NCBI GenBank assembly: GCA_034399355.1
Contig: JAXMMT010000001.1
Span: forward strand, 1 to 16,524
From: UBA2279 sp034399355
GTDB taxonomy: Bacteria > Actinomycetota > Coriobacteriia > Anaerosomatales > Anaerosomataceae
Length of the DNA: 16,524 nucleotides
Direction of reading: 5' to 3'
Both the position numbers and the translations under genes were made by a program. Shown here in pieces: positions 1-6,511 of the stretch; the first letter of the stretch is position 1; each line of letters starts with the position of its first letter. The notes beneath the pieces were generated by a model, which did no database searches, was not told the origin of the DNA, and saw only the letters and a list, made by a program, of their open reading frames with translations.

Positions 1-78
1 AGCCACGTGCTCGTGTTCGAAGGAGAGTCCTATCGGTTCCGGGAGAGTGCGGGACGGCTCACGAAACTGCGGAAATAG
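1..78 (+). CDS. istB: IstB-like IS21 helper ATPase, C-terminal tail (partial)
   Basis: An open frame enters from the left edge and stops at TAG 76-78, giving 25 residues ending in TKLRK. The segment HVLVFEGESYRFRE resembles the IstB C-terminus, which commonly reads like 'hHxxvlxixGdSYRLRe'. IstB is the AAA+ ATPase that assists the IstA transposase in target choice. Placement directly before the terminal repeats of the element fits, because istB is the last gene of IS21-type elements. The Walker motifs would lie outside the window, so the call rests on a short tail plus context. Confidence 0.6.
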   Translation, partial: SHVLVFEGESYRFRESAGRLTKLRK

Positions 79-141
79 AGAAGCTTGGGGTGGTCAACTT
101 TTCGGTGATCGAAGTGGTCAACTTTTCGATGGACAAACACA
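1..141 (+). mobile_element. Right end of an IS21-family insertion sequence
   Basis: The window opens inside an insertion element and leaves it near position 141. Seen directly: the tail of an istB-like reading frame (1-78), then two direct copies of GTGGTCAACTTTTCG at 90-104 and 114-128, spaced 24 bases apart, then GGACAAACACA at 131-141. Pairs of such repeats just inside the tip, with a CA-ending terminus, are typical of IS21-type ends, where the IstA transposase binds. The exact last base is uncertain (139 or 141). The neighbouring minus-strand gene reads straight into the repeats, which supports an insertion junction here. The rest of the element, including istA, lies outside the window. 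Confidence 0.7.
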
Positions 142-379
142 GCGGTTCGCCCCGCTTCACAGCTTCAGCCCAGGCCCTAGCTTCATCTTTGGTGAGAACG
201 TCGAACCCGGCGGACCCCCTGAGTGCAAGCACTAGGAATCCCTGAACCGCACTATGAAGGGCAATGATGGCCCACTTCCACCTGTAGTGGTCGTCCTCAA
301 CACCTACAAGCGCCTCCGTGACCATCTCAAGAGCCGAGACGGCTTCTTCCGTTTCATCCGTACGGAGGAATCGATTCAC
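59..379 (-). pseudogene. Small hypothetical cassette gene, 3' end replaced by IS21 end
   Basis: The minus-strand frame encodes an N-terminal part containing HYRWKWAIIALHSAVQGFLV and LALRGSAGFDVL. I recall this pattern from a conserved family of unknown function whose members usually continue to a C-terminal 'LRNEFIHF'-like segment. Here the frame passes into the IS terminal repeats near 141, so the last about 27 residues (SIEKLTT, then EKLTT again) are encoded by the insertion sequence and the native C-terminus is lost. I prefer GTG at 379-377, preceded by AGGGGG, over ATG at 418, because that ATG lies inside the upstream attC-like site. It is the last visible member of the cassette array. 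Function unknown; probably non-functional. Confidence 0.6.
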
Positions 380-399
380 GGCTAGCCCCCTGGATTTCT

Positions 400-484
400 C
401 CCTAGCGTATTTGCGCATCAGCTGCGAACAAGCGCTCTCTTCAGCCCAGCGCTGTCGTGAGTCAGCTGGAAGCGCGGGTTAGTG
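400..484 (-). other. attC-like integron recombination site 1 (downstream of AIPR gene)
   Basis: On the minus strand the site starts with CACTAAC (484-478) and ends with GCTAGGG (406-400). Between them the outer arms GCGCTTCCAGCTG (475-463) and CAGCTGATGCGC (424-413) are complementary apart from one mismatch and one extra C. An inner AGCGCT pair is also present. The extra unpaired base sits where site 3 also has one. The right core is GCT instead of the canonical GTT, so this site may recombine poorly. It lies 19 bases beyond the AIPR stop codon. Confidence 0.7.
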
Positions 485-503
485 ATCACACCACGAGCCG
501 GAC

Positions 504-2336
504 TCACTCTGGACCCTTGAAGCCGAAGGCCTTGAGATCAGCATTCAGAGTGCTGCCCTTGTAGTAGCCACTGTAGTTCAGTTCCTGCACAGGTTCATCA
601 GTGTCAGGGTCGATGAACCTGCGAAAGTACTCTTGATTGGAATCAAGATCACGTGAAGCCGACTCGAAAGCATTCCATTGCCCGAGCACAGCCTCGACGT
701 ATCTCTCAGCATCGGCGGGCTTAGCCCTGCCGCGAAGACGTGAACATGCGGCAATCACGGAGAACTTGCCGTATCTGAGGGCGTGGCCATGATCGGCCAC
801 ACCCCACTTGTCCTTCTTGTTTCGCTTGGCGATCTGCTCACGACGAACTAGGTCGAGGTAGCAGCAGTATCCAAAGAAGAAGGCCTCGAGTCGCCCAACG
901 CTAGCCAACGTCTTCGAGAAGTTCTCTTCGCTGAAGATCTGGTTTTCGCTATTTCCTCTGGCTTCGGACGCACGCTGATTGCAGGCCATAGCCGAGCGGA
1001 GGAACTCGACTCGTCGCACAATCTGGGAGGCGTCGATGTACTTGTCCTGCAAACCATCTTCGAACTCTCCGCGCTTCCGCTCGTAGTAGTAGCCGTATCG
1101 CTCGTACATCTCGCGCTGAAGGTCAACCTGAATCTTGTCATTGGCTCGCCTGTCAGCCTCGGTGACAGGGGTCTGTGAGTTGGTGGCGCGTGAGATATCC
1201 TCGATGAGGTGAAGCCGGTCCTCGGAAGATGTACCCCCGTTCGTGCTGAAAGTGATGATCTTCAGGAGCACCTCTTTGTCTTGAAACACCGAGGGTCCGA
1301 GATCACCGTTCAAGACCTGCTCGTAGATCCTGCTGAGTGTAAATGCGGTCTGACCACCGTTGATGATCTGTGGGTTTGACACGACGACCTGAGCCTTGTC
1401 CTTCGCACCAACCTGCTGGTTGAAGCCCGTTTCATCCGACAACATTGTGATCCCGTTGTTGAACAGGGCGAACTCGTTGGTCTGCTTGTGAACGATGGTG
1501 TTCGATATGTCCCGATTCACACTTCCAGTCTTCAGGCCCAAGTAGCTTCTGGGGTTGTACTTCAAGACTGAGTTCTTGTACCGATGCAGAATACGAGCAA
1601 TCTCAATCGTTGGGACGAAGACAAGGCTGATGTCGCACTCCTTGAACTCGGTCTTCACGGAGTAGTCCACTCGAGCACTCGCCGAGTTCGTATTCGACAG
1701 GTCCAAGGGAATACACAGCATCGACTCGTTGTAGTAGGTGCCCGAGACGACCGGGAAGACAAGCTCATTATAGGAACGCTTGTGGTCAAAGACTGTGTTG
1801 ACGTACGGCCCTGTCAATCTGCGAATTTTGCTCTGCTTGTGCTCTCTGAGATTCGCCAGGACTACAACTTGATAGTCGTATTGGCCAATATCTGGAACCT
1901 CAGACAGAGCCTTCTGAAGCTCGTGGATTTTGTCATTGTAAGACTTGCCGTTCTCGTTGTTCGGCTCCCCATCGGTGATCCTGTCCACATCCATGGAAAG
2001 GAGTTCTTCGTAGGTGATGTCCTTCTGTTCGAAGTTGGCCGAAGTAGCCCTGAACTTGGACTGAATGAAATCCACCCGCTTGTGTTCCTTGTCGATGTAG
2101 TACGCATCGATCCCGCCATCGTACGGCCCATCGGTAATCCACCGCTCTCTCTCCACGAAATCGAGGATTCCGTACTGAACCTTCAGGTACAGGTGGATGT
2201 ACGCCCGGGATCGAGCCTGGTTCACAAGCTCTATGTTGGTCGACTTCGGGTAGTACTTGTCATTCGTTGGTGGAGCCTCTCTGCATATGCAGTCGAGAAC
2301 GTTCACAAGGGTCCGGTACCTCGAGTTCTTGGCCAT
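504..2336 (-). CDS. AIPR-family abortive infection protein with nuclease-like N-terminus
   Basis: This 610-residue protein belongs by motif to the AIPR family (abortive phage infection/putative restriction proteins). Residues about 261-330 contain NPRSYLGLKTGSVNRDI, then NEFALFNNGITML and VVSNPQIINGGQTAF, the family signature. Near the N-terminus, DGGIDA (residues 73-78) followed by DFIQSKF (89-95) fits a PD-(D/E)XK-type nuclease core with a QxK-like ending. The likely activity is therefore DNA cleavage in phage defence, an inference. I chose ATG 2336 because AAGGGGAG lies six bases upstream; an in-frame extension to 2423 lacks conserved sequence. An untranslated leader of about 180 bases separates it from attC site 2. 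It sits alone in its cassette with attC site 1 at its 3' end. Base composition looks less GC-rich than the 9-16 kb genes. Confidence 0.85.
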   Translation of the reverse strand: MAKNSRYRTLVNVLDCICREAPPTNDKYYPKSTNIELVNQARSRAYIHLYLKVQYGILDFVERERWITDGPYDGGIDAYYIDKEHKRVDFIQSKFRATSANFEQKDITYEELLSMDVDRITDGEPNNENGKSYNDKIHELQKALSEVPDIGQYDYQVVVLANLREHKQSKIRRLTGPYVNTVFDHKRSYNELVFPVVSGTYYNESMLCIPLDLSNTNSASARVDYSVKTEFKECDISLVFVPTIEIARILHRYKNSVLKYNPRSYLGLKTGSVNRDISNTIVHKQTNEFALFNNGITMLSDETGFNQQVGAKDKAQVVVSNPQIINGGQTAFTLSRIYEQVLNGDLGPSVFQDKEVLLKIITFSTNGGTSSEDRLHLIEDISRATNSQTPVTEADRRANDKIQVDLQREMYERYGYYYERKRGEFEDGLQDKYIDASQIVRRVEFLRSAMACNQRASEARGNSENQIFSEENFSKTLASVGRLEAFFFGYCCYLDLVRREQIAKRNKKDKWGVADHGHALRYGKFSVIAACSRLRGRAKPADAERYVEAVLGQWNAFESASRDLDSNQEYFRRFIDPDTDEPVQELNYSGYYKGSTLNADLKAFGFKGPE

Positions 2337-2517
2337 GCAGGGCTCCCCTTCTGCGCAGGAACCGGTTCCCACCTGAAGACCCTGGGGCAGTGTGTCCCAG
2401 TGACAGTGCACGTCAGACGGCAAGACGGTTCTCGCCTGTTATGCATACGCGCTCAACGCGACCTTCGGCCAGCTGAGACTCCAGAATCAGCAAGCACTTC
2501 CGGACCGATCCGTGTAT

Positions 2518-2589
2518 CACTAACGTGTTTGCGCTTGCGCTTCCATTATGCGACATCATGCGCGCATCGAGTTGAAGCGCGGGTTAGGC
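2518..2589 (-). other. attC-like integron recombination site 2 (downstream of FRG gene)
   Basis: Minus-strand reading: GCCTAAC (2589-2583) matches the RYYYAAC core exactly, and GTTAGTG (2524-2518) matches GTTRRRY in its first five bases. The FRG gene stop codon TAA (2586-2584) is part of the left core, as is common in gene cassettes. Inside, GCGCTT pairs with AAGCGC and ATGCG with CGCAT around an unpaired centre, giving the imperfect cruciform expected of attC. Length is 72 bases, within the usual range. Confidence 0.72.
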
Positions 2590-3315
2590 ATCGATCCCGG
2601 GAAACGTGAGTCCTTTCAAGTCGGCTGCGAGATTCTCCAGATCGGGGAAGAGCGTCGAGCGACGTAGCCCGATACTGTCGAGCTGGGCGGTGATTGTCTG
2701 CTTCGCGGCAGCAGGAACGTTGAACACGCGTAGGAACCGAGCCGAATCTGGATGGGCATCGAGAGCCTGCGAGGAACCGTGAATCGTGAAGGTGGACTGC
2801 TGAGCGAGCATCCGCTTGTCAATCTCGTGCGCCATCACGGAGATGGTAGCTTCCTCTTGGACACGATCATTGAAGGCGCCAACGAATAGCTCCCGTGCAG
2901 GGCTCGATGTCGGTGGAACCAGAGTGGCGTCTGCTGTCACCACGCGATTGAGCTCCCGCGGATTCAGGGCGTACAGGTGAGCGCCTTCATCCGATCGCTC
3001 ACTTGTGGCGAAGAATAGAGCTACAAGGACGCTGGCGGTCCAATCAAGGAGTCTGGTCGGAAGACCGTAATGCTGCATGAGGAAGAGCCAGGCCACGAAG
3101 TCGTCCTGCTCGGGACAATTTGCCTGGCGCGAAGGTGCTTGCTGCCGGAATCGCAGAGACAGATTCTGTTCGGCGCGCCCGCCACGATCGGCCCGATGAA
3201 TCCCAGGTTGGAGGGTGAATCCTTCAGACGCATGGCCTCGCCACCATGTTTCCGATGGCCACTCCTCCGCGAGATCGCCTGCCACGGTGATGACATCTTG
3301 GACTGATGAGATCAT
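2584..3315 (-). CDS. FRG-domain protein
   Basis: A 243-residue protein with a clear FRG domain, named for its conserved Phe/Arg/Gly residues: WWRGH at residues 24-28 and LMQHYGLPTRLLDWT at 79-93, followed by a hydrophobic LVALFFATSE stretch. FRG-domain proteins have unknown biochemical activity and recur in mobile and defence-associated regions; a role in phage defence is inference. ATG 3315 gives a start just before the conserved domain, with AAGGGGG upstream at a somewhat long spacing, and only 23 bases after the core of attC site 3. Its TAA stop overlaps the core of attC site 2, so gene plus site form one compact cassette of about 820 bases. Confidence 0.85.
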   Translation of the reverse strand: MISSVQDVITVAGDLAEEWPSETWWRGHASEGFTLQPGIHRADRGGRAEQNLSLRFRQQAPSRQANCPEQDDFVAWLFLMQHYGLPTRLLDWTASVLVALFFATSERSDEGAHLYALNPRELNRVVTADATLVPPTSSPARELFVGAFNDRVQEEATISVMAHEIDKRMLAQQSTFTIHGSSQALDAHPDSARFLRVFNVPAAAKQTITAQLDSIGLRRSTLFPDLENLAADLKGLTFPGIDA

Positions 3316-3337
3316 CCGCAGTCCGCCCCCTTCGTAT

Positions 3338-3422
3338 GCCTAACGTGTTTGCGCATCAGCAGACGCTTTGCGCTTCCTTCAGTCTATCGCTCCTGGCGTT
3401 CTGCTGGATGCGCTGGTTAGCT
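3338..3422 (-). other. attC-like integron recombination site 3, best-preserved
   Basis: On the minus strand the left core is AGCTAAC (3422-3416), containing the stop codon of the preceding gene, and the right core is GTTAGGC (3344-3338), a perfect GTTRRRY. The arms GCGCATCCAGCAGAACGC (3413-3396) and GCGTCTGCTGATGCGC (3366-3351) pair completely except for two extra bases (C and A) in one arm. Such extrahelical bases on one strand set strand choice by the integron integrase. Length 85 bases. This is the strongest evidence that the array is integron-derived. Confidence 0.82.
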
Positions 3423-4427
3423 CCCGCCACTCTTCGGTCCAAGCAGATCGCGTCTCATCTCAAGGAACTGCACTGGTTCGGGTGAGTGGTCGCGATACTG
3501 CATGAAGTCCCCGACGGTCTCAGCATACCAAGCCGAGCCGAGTCTACGCGCCACCCAGCAGTCAAACATCAAAGAAGAGTGGTGGGCGACAAGCCGAATA
3601 GACTCATAGAAGTCCCGCTGCCAACCTGGTGCGACGTGTGTCATCAAGAATGGTTCTACGCCGTGGTAGTTCGAGCGTACGCGCAATCTCCACAGGAAGT
3701 CGAAGAGGGTGGTGGCTGGAACAGTCGCTGCTACCGCTTCCTTCTGACTTGTCAGCATTCGCTTCTTGCCTTGTTGCCTCTTCCACTCGTCGAAGCGACG
3801 ATCCAATGAGTGTCGTCGTGTCGTTTCGAGCATCTTGAGGTATCTGGGCCAAAAGGTGCTCAAGTCTGGATTGCTGAGCAGAACACCCGAGTCCGCCGGT
3901 GTCTCGTGCTTGGGCGCATTCTGAAACGAGTGCGAGCCGTCATGGCAGAATCCGGTGCAGAACACGTTCCAGGGCGGCGGGTACAGATGCCGGCCCTGTA
4001 CTTCACTACCAATCGCCTTCAGGGTGGTGGCGTGACTAGTTGTTGGCTGGCTTTGAGCGGTGAGCCATGCTCGTGCGGCGCCCGAAACCGCGTAGTACGC
4101 GTGGACCGGTGCCCATGCGTTGGTATACGGCAGGCTGAACTGGACCTTGCTCCAGGACGCGAGCTCGAGCTGAATGATTCCGCTCCACGAGAGAGACAGG
4201 GCGGTCGCACATGCCTTCTCATCCGCACCATTGACCCGCTGAATGCGAGCGAAGCCGCGTTGTTGTCGCAGAACACCAATCAGTGACTCGCCTCCAACGA
4301 GAGTGCCCGCGCCGTATTCGTTCTCCAAGTACTGAGCGAGTCCGAGTAGGTAGTTCTTCTGCACTTGAAACCGACGCGTGCGATCCTCTTCCTCCGCCGT
4401 TGGGAGATGCACACTGAAGACTGCCAT
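3417..4427 (-). CDS. Hypothetical cassette protein, 336 residues, weak HEPN-like motif
   Basis: I do not recognise this protein. It is soluble-looking, rich in Trp, His and aromatic residues, with no signal peptide or membrane helix. Two segments look helical and conserved-like: QFSLPYTNAWAPVHAYYAV (about 96-114) and LWRLRVRSNYHGVEPFL (about 245-261). The latter contains R249-x5-H255, loosely fitting the Rx4-6H motif of HEPN ribonucleases; this is weak. ATG 4427 has AAAGGGGG seven bases upstream. The stop codon TAA is embedded in attC site 3, and a GTTAG core (4457-4451) lies 24 bases before the start, so it is a complete single-gene cassette. Its neighbours (FRG, AIPR) make a defence or toxin role plausible but unproven. 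Confidence 0.75.
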   Translation of the reverse strand: MAVFSVHLPTAEEEDRTRRFQVQKNYLLGLAQYLENEYGAGTLVGGESLIGVLRQQRGFARIQRVNGADEKACATALSLSWSGIIQLELASWSKVQFSLPYTNAWAPVHAYYAVSGAARAWLTAQSQPTTSHATTLKAIGSEVQGRHLYPPPWNVFCTGFCHDGSHSFQNAPKHETPADSGVLLSNPDLSTFWPRYLKMLETTRRHSLDRRFDEWKRQQGKKRMLTSQKEAVAATVPATTLFDFLWRLRVRSNYHGVEPFLMTHVAPGWQRDFYESIRLVAHHSSLMFDCWVARRLGSAWYAETVGDFMQYRDHSPEPVQFLEMRRDLLGPKSGGS

Positions 4428-4450
4428 GCATCCCCCTTTGAGCGGCGTGG

Positions 4451-4521
4451 AGCTAACAATGATTATGCAGTCTGCATAAAACCATGACGCCTGTCATCAA
4501 CCCAGCTAGCGGAGCTGCCAT
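4451..4521. repeat. Dispersed 71-bp repeat, copy A
   Basis: This stretch matches 8203-8274 closely over its whole length; shared blocks include GCATAAAACCATGACGC and CAACCC.GCTAGCG.AGC. It contains a perfect palindrome TTATGCAG-T-CTGCATAA (4463-4479) and two further small hairpins. Read on the minus strand it ends in GTTAGCT, which is also the left boundary of the 336-residue gene cassette. It could be a degenerate attI or attC-like half-site; the family is not recognised. Confidence 0.6.
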
Positions 4522-4836
4522 GCTATGTAATGCCACAAACTGTCCCAAGTAGTGCATGGCGTCCAGAGGGAGTTGTCAGGCTGCAGTTGATGCGGCGCGG
4601 CGTCAGAAGCAGTAGGCATTGATCTCCCCCCGATAGCTACCGACGTCCAGATTCTACCTCTAGTGAGTGGTCCGCGTCTGTGGGCGGGCGGTCTCCGTGT
4701 CAACACAGTGTCAACAGAATGTGCCAGAACAGGCCGAATCAGGCGATACGGACATGGATAGACCCTCTGGTGTTTGCGCAGCTCAGAGGGCCTATCCTGT
4801 ACTCAGCCAGACGTAGCTGGAAACCGCTCGGGCTGA

Positions 4837-4881
4837 CTCATAACCCGAAGGTCACAGGTTCAAATCCTGTCCCCGCGACCA
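4837..4881 (+). tRNA. 3' fragment of initiator tRNA(Met) gene, probable att site
   Basis: From the anticodon loop CTCATAA (4837-4843) onward the sequence is a textbook initiator tRNA: CCCGA stem strand, AGGTC variable region, a T arm with ACAGG-TTCAAAT-CCTGT, acceptor strand CCCCGCG, discriminator A and CCA ending at 4881. No 5' half exists: upstream there is no CGCGGGG acceptor strand or D arm. The upstream bases TCGGGCTGA mimic the anticodon stem, but four extra bases break the seven-base loop. This is the pattern left when an integrative element recombines in the anticodon loop and duplicates the tRNA 3' half. It is not a functional tRNA gene. Confidence 0.75.
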
Positions 4882-4890
4882 ACAAACTCG

Positions 4891-4925
4891 CAGGTCAGAG
4901 GCTTATGAGCTCTCTGGCCTGTTTT
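4891..4925 (+). terminator. Rho-independent terminator after tRNA fragment
   Basis: CAGGTCAGAG (4891-4900) pairs with CTCTGGCCTG (4912-4921) with one central mismatch, followed by TTTT and then a further T-rich run. It lies 10 bases after the tRNA CCA end, so it is probably the original terminator of the initiator tRNA gene carried along with the attachment fragment. Confidence 0.75.
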
Positions 4926-5085
4926 GTTTCGGGGTAGCCACCGAAGGACTCACCAAAAGTCACGGTCGGTCTCGGCATACGAAGCGGGGTGCGGCTCGGT
5001 GGCGTGCATGACGTGTTCATCCACGTACCAGCGGTGCTCGATCGCCTAGGCGAGCTTCCGCATTCTCGGGACCTGCTCGACTTGT

Positions 5086-5119
5086 GTTATACGCAGCATC
5101 GACGTATCGTGCGTATAAC
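5086..5119 (+). promoter_or_regulatory. Inverted-repeat operator upstream of nucleotidyltransferase gene
   Basis: GTTATACGCA (5086-5095) and TGCGTATAAC (5110-5119) form a perfect 10-base inverted repeat with 14 bases between the arms. It lies 18 bases before the start codon at 5137, so it could bind an autoregulator or overlap the promoter. No convincing -35/-10 pair was assigned. Confidence 0.55.
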
Positions 5120-5136
5120 TACAAGGGGGTGAGCCT

Positions 5137-6180
5137 ATGCAGCGACAGCCGCTCGAAGTCCAGACTATCTACGCCGAGCTCCTTGAACAGATTGCTGCCT
5201 ATGAGGCCTCACGTACCATCGGACATACTGCTGGCTCCTTCGTGACGAAGATGGTGAAGGGTCAGGAGTACTACTACTTCCAGCACGTGGGGCCTGGCGG
5301 GGCAAAGCGCCAGACCTATCTGGGTCGTCGGGACGCCGCGCTTGACGAGTTGGCCGATCGGTTCGCCGAGGGGAGAGTCAACGTCGCCGCCGACCAACGA
5401 TCCATCGAGCGGTTGGCGGCTCTGCTGCGTGTAGGTGGCGCAATGGTCACCGATGCGCCCTCGGCTCGAGTGCTTCGTGCGCTCGCGGACGTGGGGGTGT
5501 TCCACGCTGGCGGAGTCCTTGTCGGAACTCACGCGTTCATCGTGCTTGGCAACCTTCTCGGAGTCCGCTGGGACACCTCTCTGAGGACTCAGGATGTTGA
5601 TATCGAGGCTGATCCCAAGCTCGATATTGCGGTTCCGGGCATCAACGCTGACCTGCCTTCAGCTCGGGATAGCCTGGAGATGGGGTTCCTGCCGGTTTCC
5701 GGTCTTGACCCCAAGAGTCCGACGACTTCGTTCAAGGTGCGGGGCCAGAGTCTGCGGGTGGACCTTCTGACGCCGGCCGCAAGGGCCCAATCGCGTCCCG
5801 TAAGCCTGTTGAGGTTCGCCGCCGCCGCGCAGCCCTTGAGATTCCTGGACTACCTCATCGACTCGTCCGTGAGGGCGGCAGTAGTTGACGGCGGGGTTGT
5901 TGCGGTGAATGTGCCGGATGCGGCGCGGTTCGTTCTCCACAAGTTGATCGTCGCAGGGGAGCGTCCGGCCGCAATGCAGCCGAAACGGGATAAGGACCTC
6001 TCGCAGGCGGCACAGATACTCGAGGTGCTGAGTGAGGACCGGCCCGGGGACCTCGTCCTTGCCTGGGAGGCACTAGTCGTTCGGGGGAAGTCGTGGGCGA
6101 GCCGGGTAGCAAAGTCAGTCTCTGCGCTTGATCGCATTTCGCCTGTCGCAGCACAGAGCGTTCGGGATCTCGCCGGATAG
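5137..6180 (+). CDS. GSU2403-type nucleotidyltransferase-fold protein
   Basis: This 347-residue protein resembles the GSU2403 family of nucleotidyltransferase-fold proteins. An N-terminal helical part (1-110) contains EYYYFQHVGPGGAKRQTYLG. It is followed by the core GGVLVGTHAF (125-134) and LRTQDVDIE (149-157), equivalent to the glycine-rich strand and the DxD metal-binding pair of the DNA polymerase beta superfamily. The substrate is not known; relatives such as AbiEii and MenT modify RNA or nucleotides as toxins, so a toxin or defence role is inference. Start ATG 5137 is preceded by AAGGGGGTGAG. It stands alone on the plus strand behind an inverted-repeat operator and ends tail-to-tail with a fragment of another nucleotidyltransferase gene. 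Confidence 0.75.
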   Translation: MQRQPLEVQTIYAELLEQIAAYEASRTIGHTAGSFVTKMVKGQEYYYFQHVGPGGAKRQTYLGRRDAALDELADRFAEGRVNVAADQRSIERLAALLRVGGAMVTDAPSARVLRALADVGVFHAGGVLVGTHAFIVLGNLLGVRWDTSLRTQDVDIEADPKLDIAVPGINADLPSARDSLEMGFLPVSGLDPKSPTTSFKVRGQSLRVDLLTPAARAQSRPVSLLRFAAAAQPLRFLDYLIDSSVRAAVVDGGVVAVNVPDAARFVLHKLIVAGERPAAMQPKRDKDLSQAAQILEVLSEDRPGDLVLAWEALVVRGKSWASRVAKSVSALDRISPVAAQSVRDLAG

Positions 6181-6463
6181 TGGTCTCGTCGAAGACGAGG
6201 AGATCGGCTCCTCTGGCCTCGAGTGCCTTGCTGATCTTCGCGTAGGCTGCGTCGTTGTCGGCCAGGTGATTCAGCGCGATGTCGACGTCAGTACTGCCAA
6301 CATGACCGGTACTGTCAGGCATCATCAGCGACGGTACCCATCCGCCGACGATGACCATATCGTCCCGGTACTCTCCGAGGATGTGTACTAGCTCGACCAG
6401 GACCGACTTTGCGGCCTCAACTGCATCTGGCGGGTAGTCTGTTCCGGGAAGACGAGAGCGCAA
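6180..6463 (-). pseudogene. AbiEii-like nucleotidyltransferase gene, 5' fragment
   Basis: The minus-strand frame from TTG 6463 reads about 95 residues with MVIVGGWVPSLMMPD (36-50) and HVGSTDVDIALN (54-65), the GG...DxD core of AbiEii/AbiGii-type nucleotidyltransferases. Similarity fades after KALEARG (about residue 85), and the frame then runs into the antisense of the plus-strand nucleotidyltransferase gene. Complete relatives are usually well over 200 residues, so this is a truncated 5' fragment. The start is uncertain: the frame is open further upstream to the TAG of the preceding gene with no good ribosome-binding site, and the 34-bp repeat covers its first codons. It may once have been the third gene of the 7313-6512 operon. 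Confidence 0.6.
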
Positions 6464-6490
6464 GCGTTGTACTTCAAACTTGAAACTAGG
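6457..6490. repeat. 34-bp dispersed repeat, copy 1
   Basis: AGCGCAAGCGTTGTACTTCA followed by a TTCAA/TTGAA inverted pair and ACTAGG. It is identical to 8421-8454 except for one base. Both copies lie just past the end of a minus-strand DNA-binding-protein gene. The GAAGCGCAAGCG part of copy 2 also occurs in attC site 2, so it may be a relic of a recombination site; function is not established. Confidence 0.7.
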
Positions 6491-6511
6491 AACGCGCAGC
6501 AGTTGGGCGGA

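Larger units (their letters stand above)
4458..5136. other. Gene-poor stretch with repeat, tRNA fragment and operator
   Basis: No protein gene is supported here. The stretch holds most of repeat copy A, about 300 bases with nothing recognisable (4522-4820), the initiator tRNA 3' fragment with its terminator (4837-4925), about 150 bases without recognisable signal, and the inverted repeat in front of the nucleotidyltransferase gene (5086-5119). It separates the integron-like array from the toxin-antitoxin-like cluster. Confidence 0.6.

Noticed and set aside
1584..2609. Long plus-strand open frame antisense to the AIPR gene
   Set aside because: It lies over a protein with clear family motifs on the other strand, has no ribosome-binding site of note and no recognisable motif.
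400..3422. attC-like sites read as CRISPR repeats
   Set aside because: Spacing of 0.8-2 kb, divergent sequences and intervening genes do not fit an array of short repeats and spacers.
4826..4881. Functional initiator tRNA
   Set aside because: The D arm and 5' acceptor strand are absent and the anticodon loop has four extra bases.
4680..4937. 85-codon frame running through the tRNA fragment
   Set aside because: It translates tRNA and terminator sequence and has no start signal.
6185..6199. CTCGTC-GAA-GACGAG hairpin after the nucleotidyltransferase stop as a terminator
   Set aside because: Short stem and no following T run; at best a weak 3' structure.
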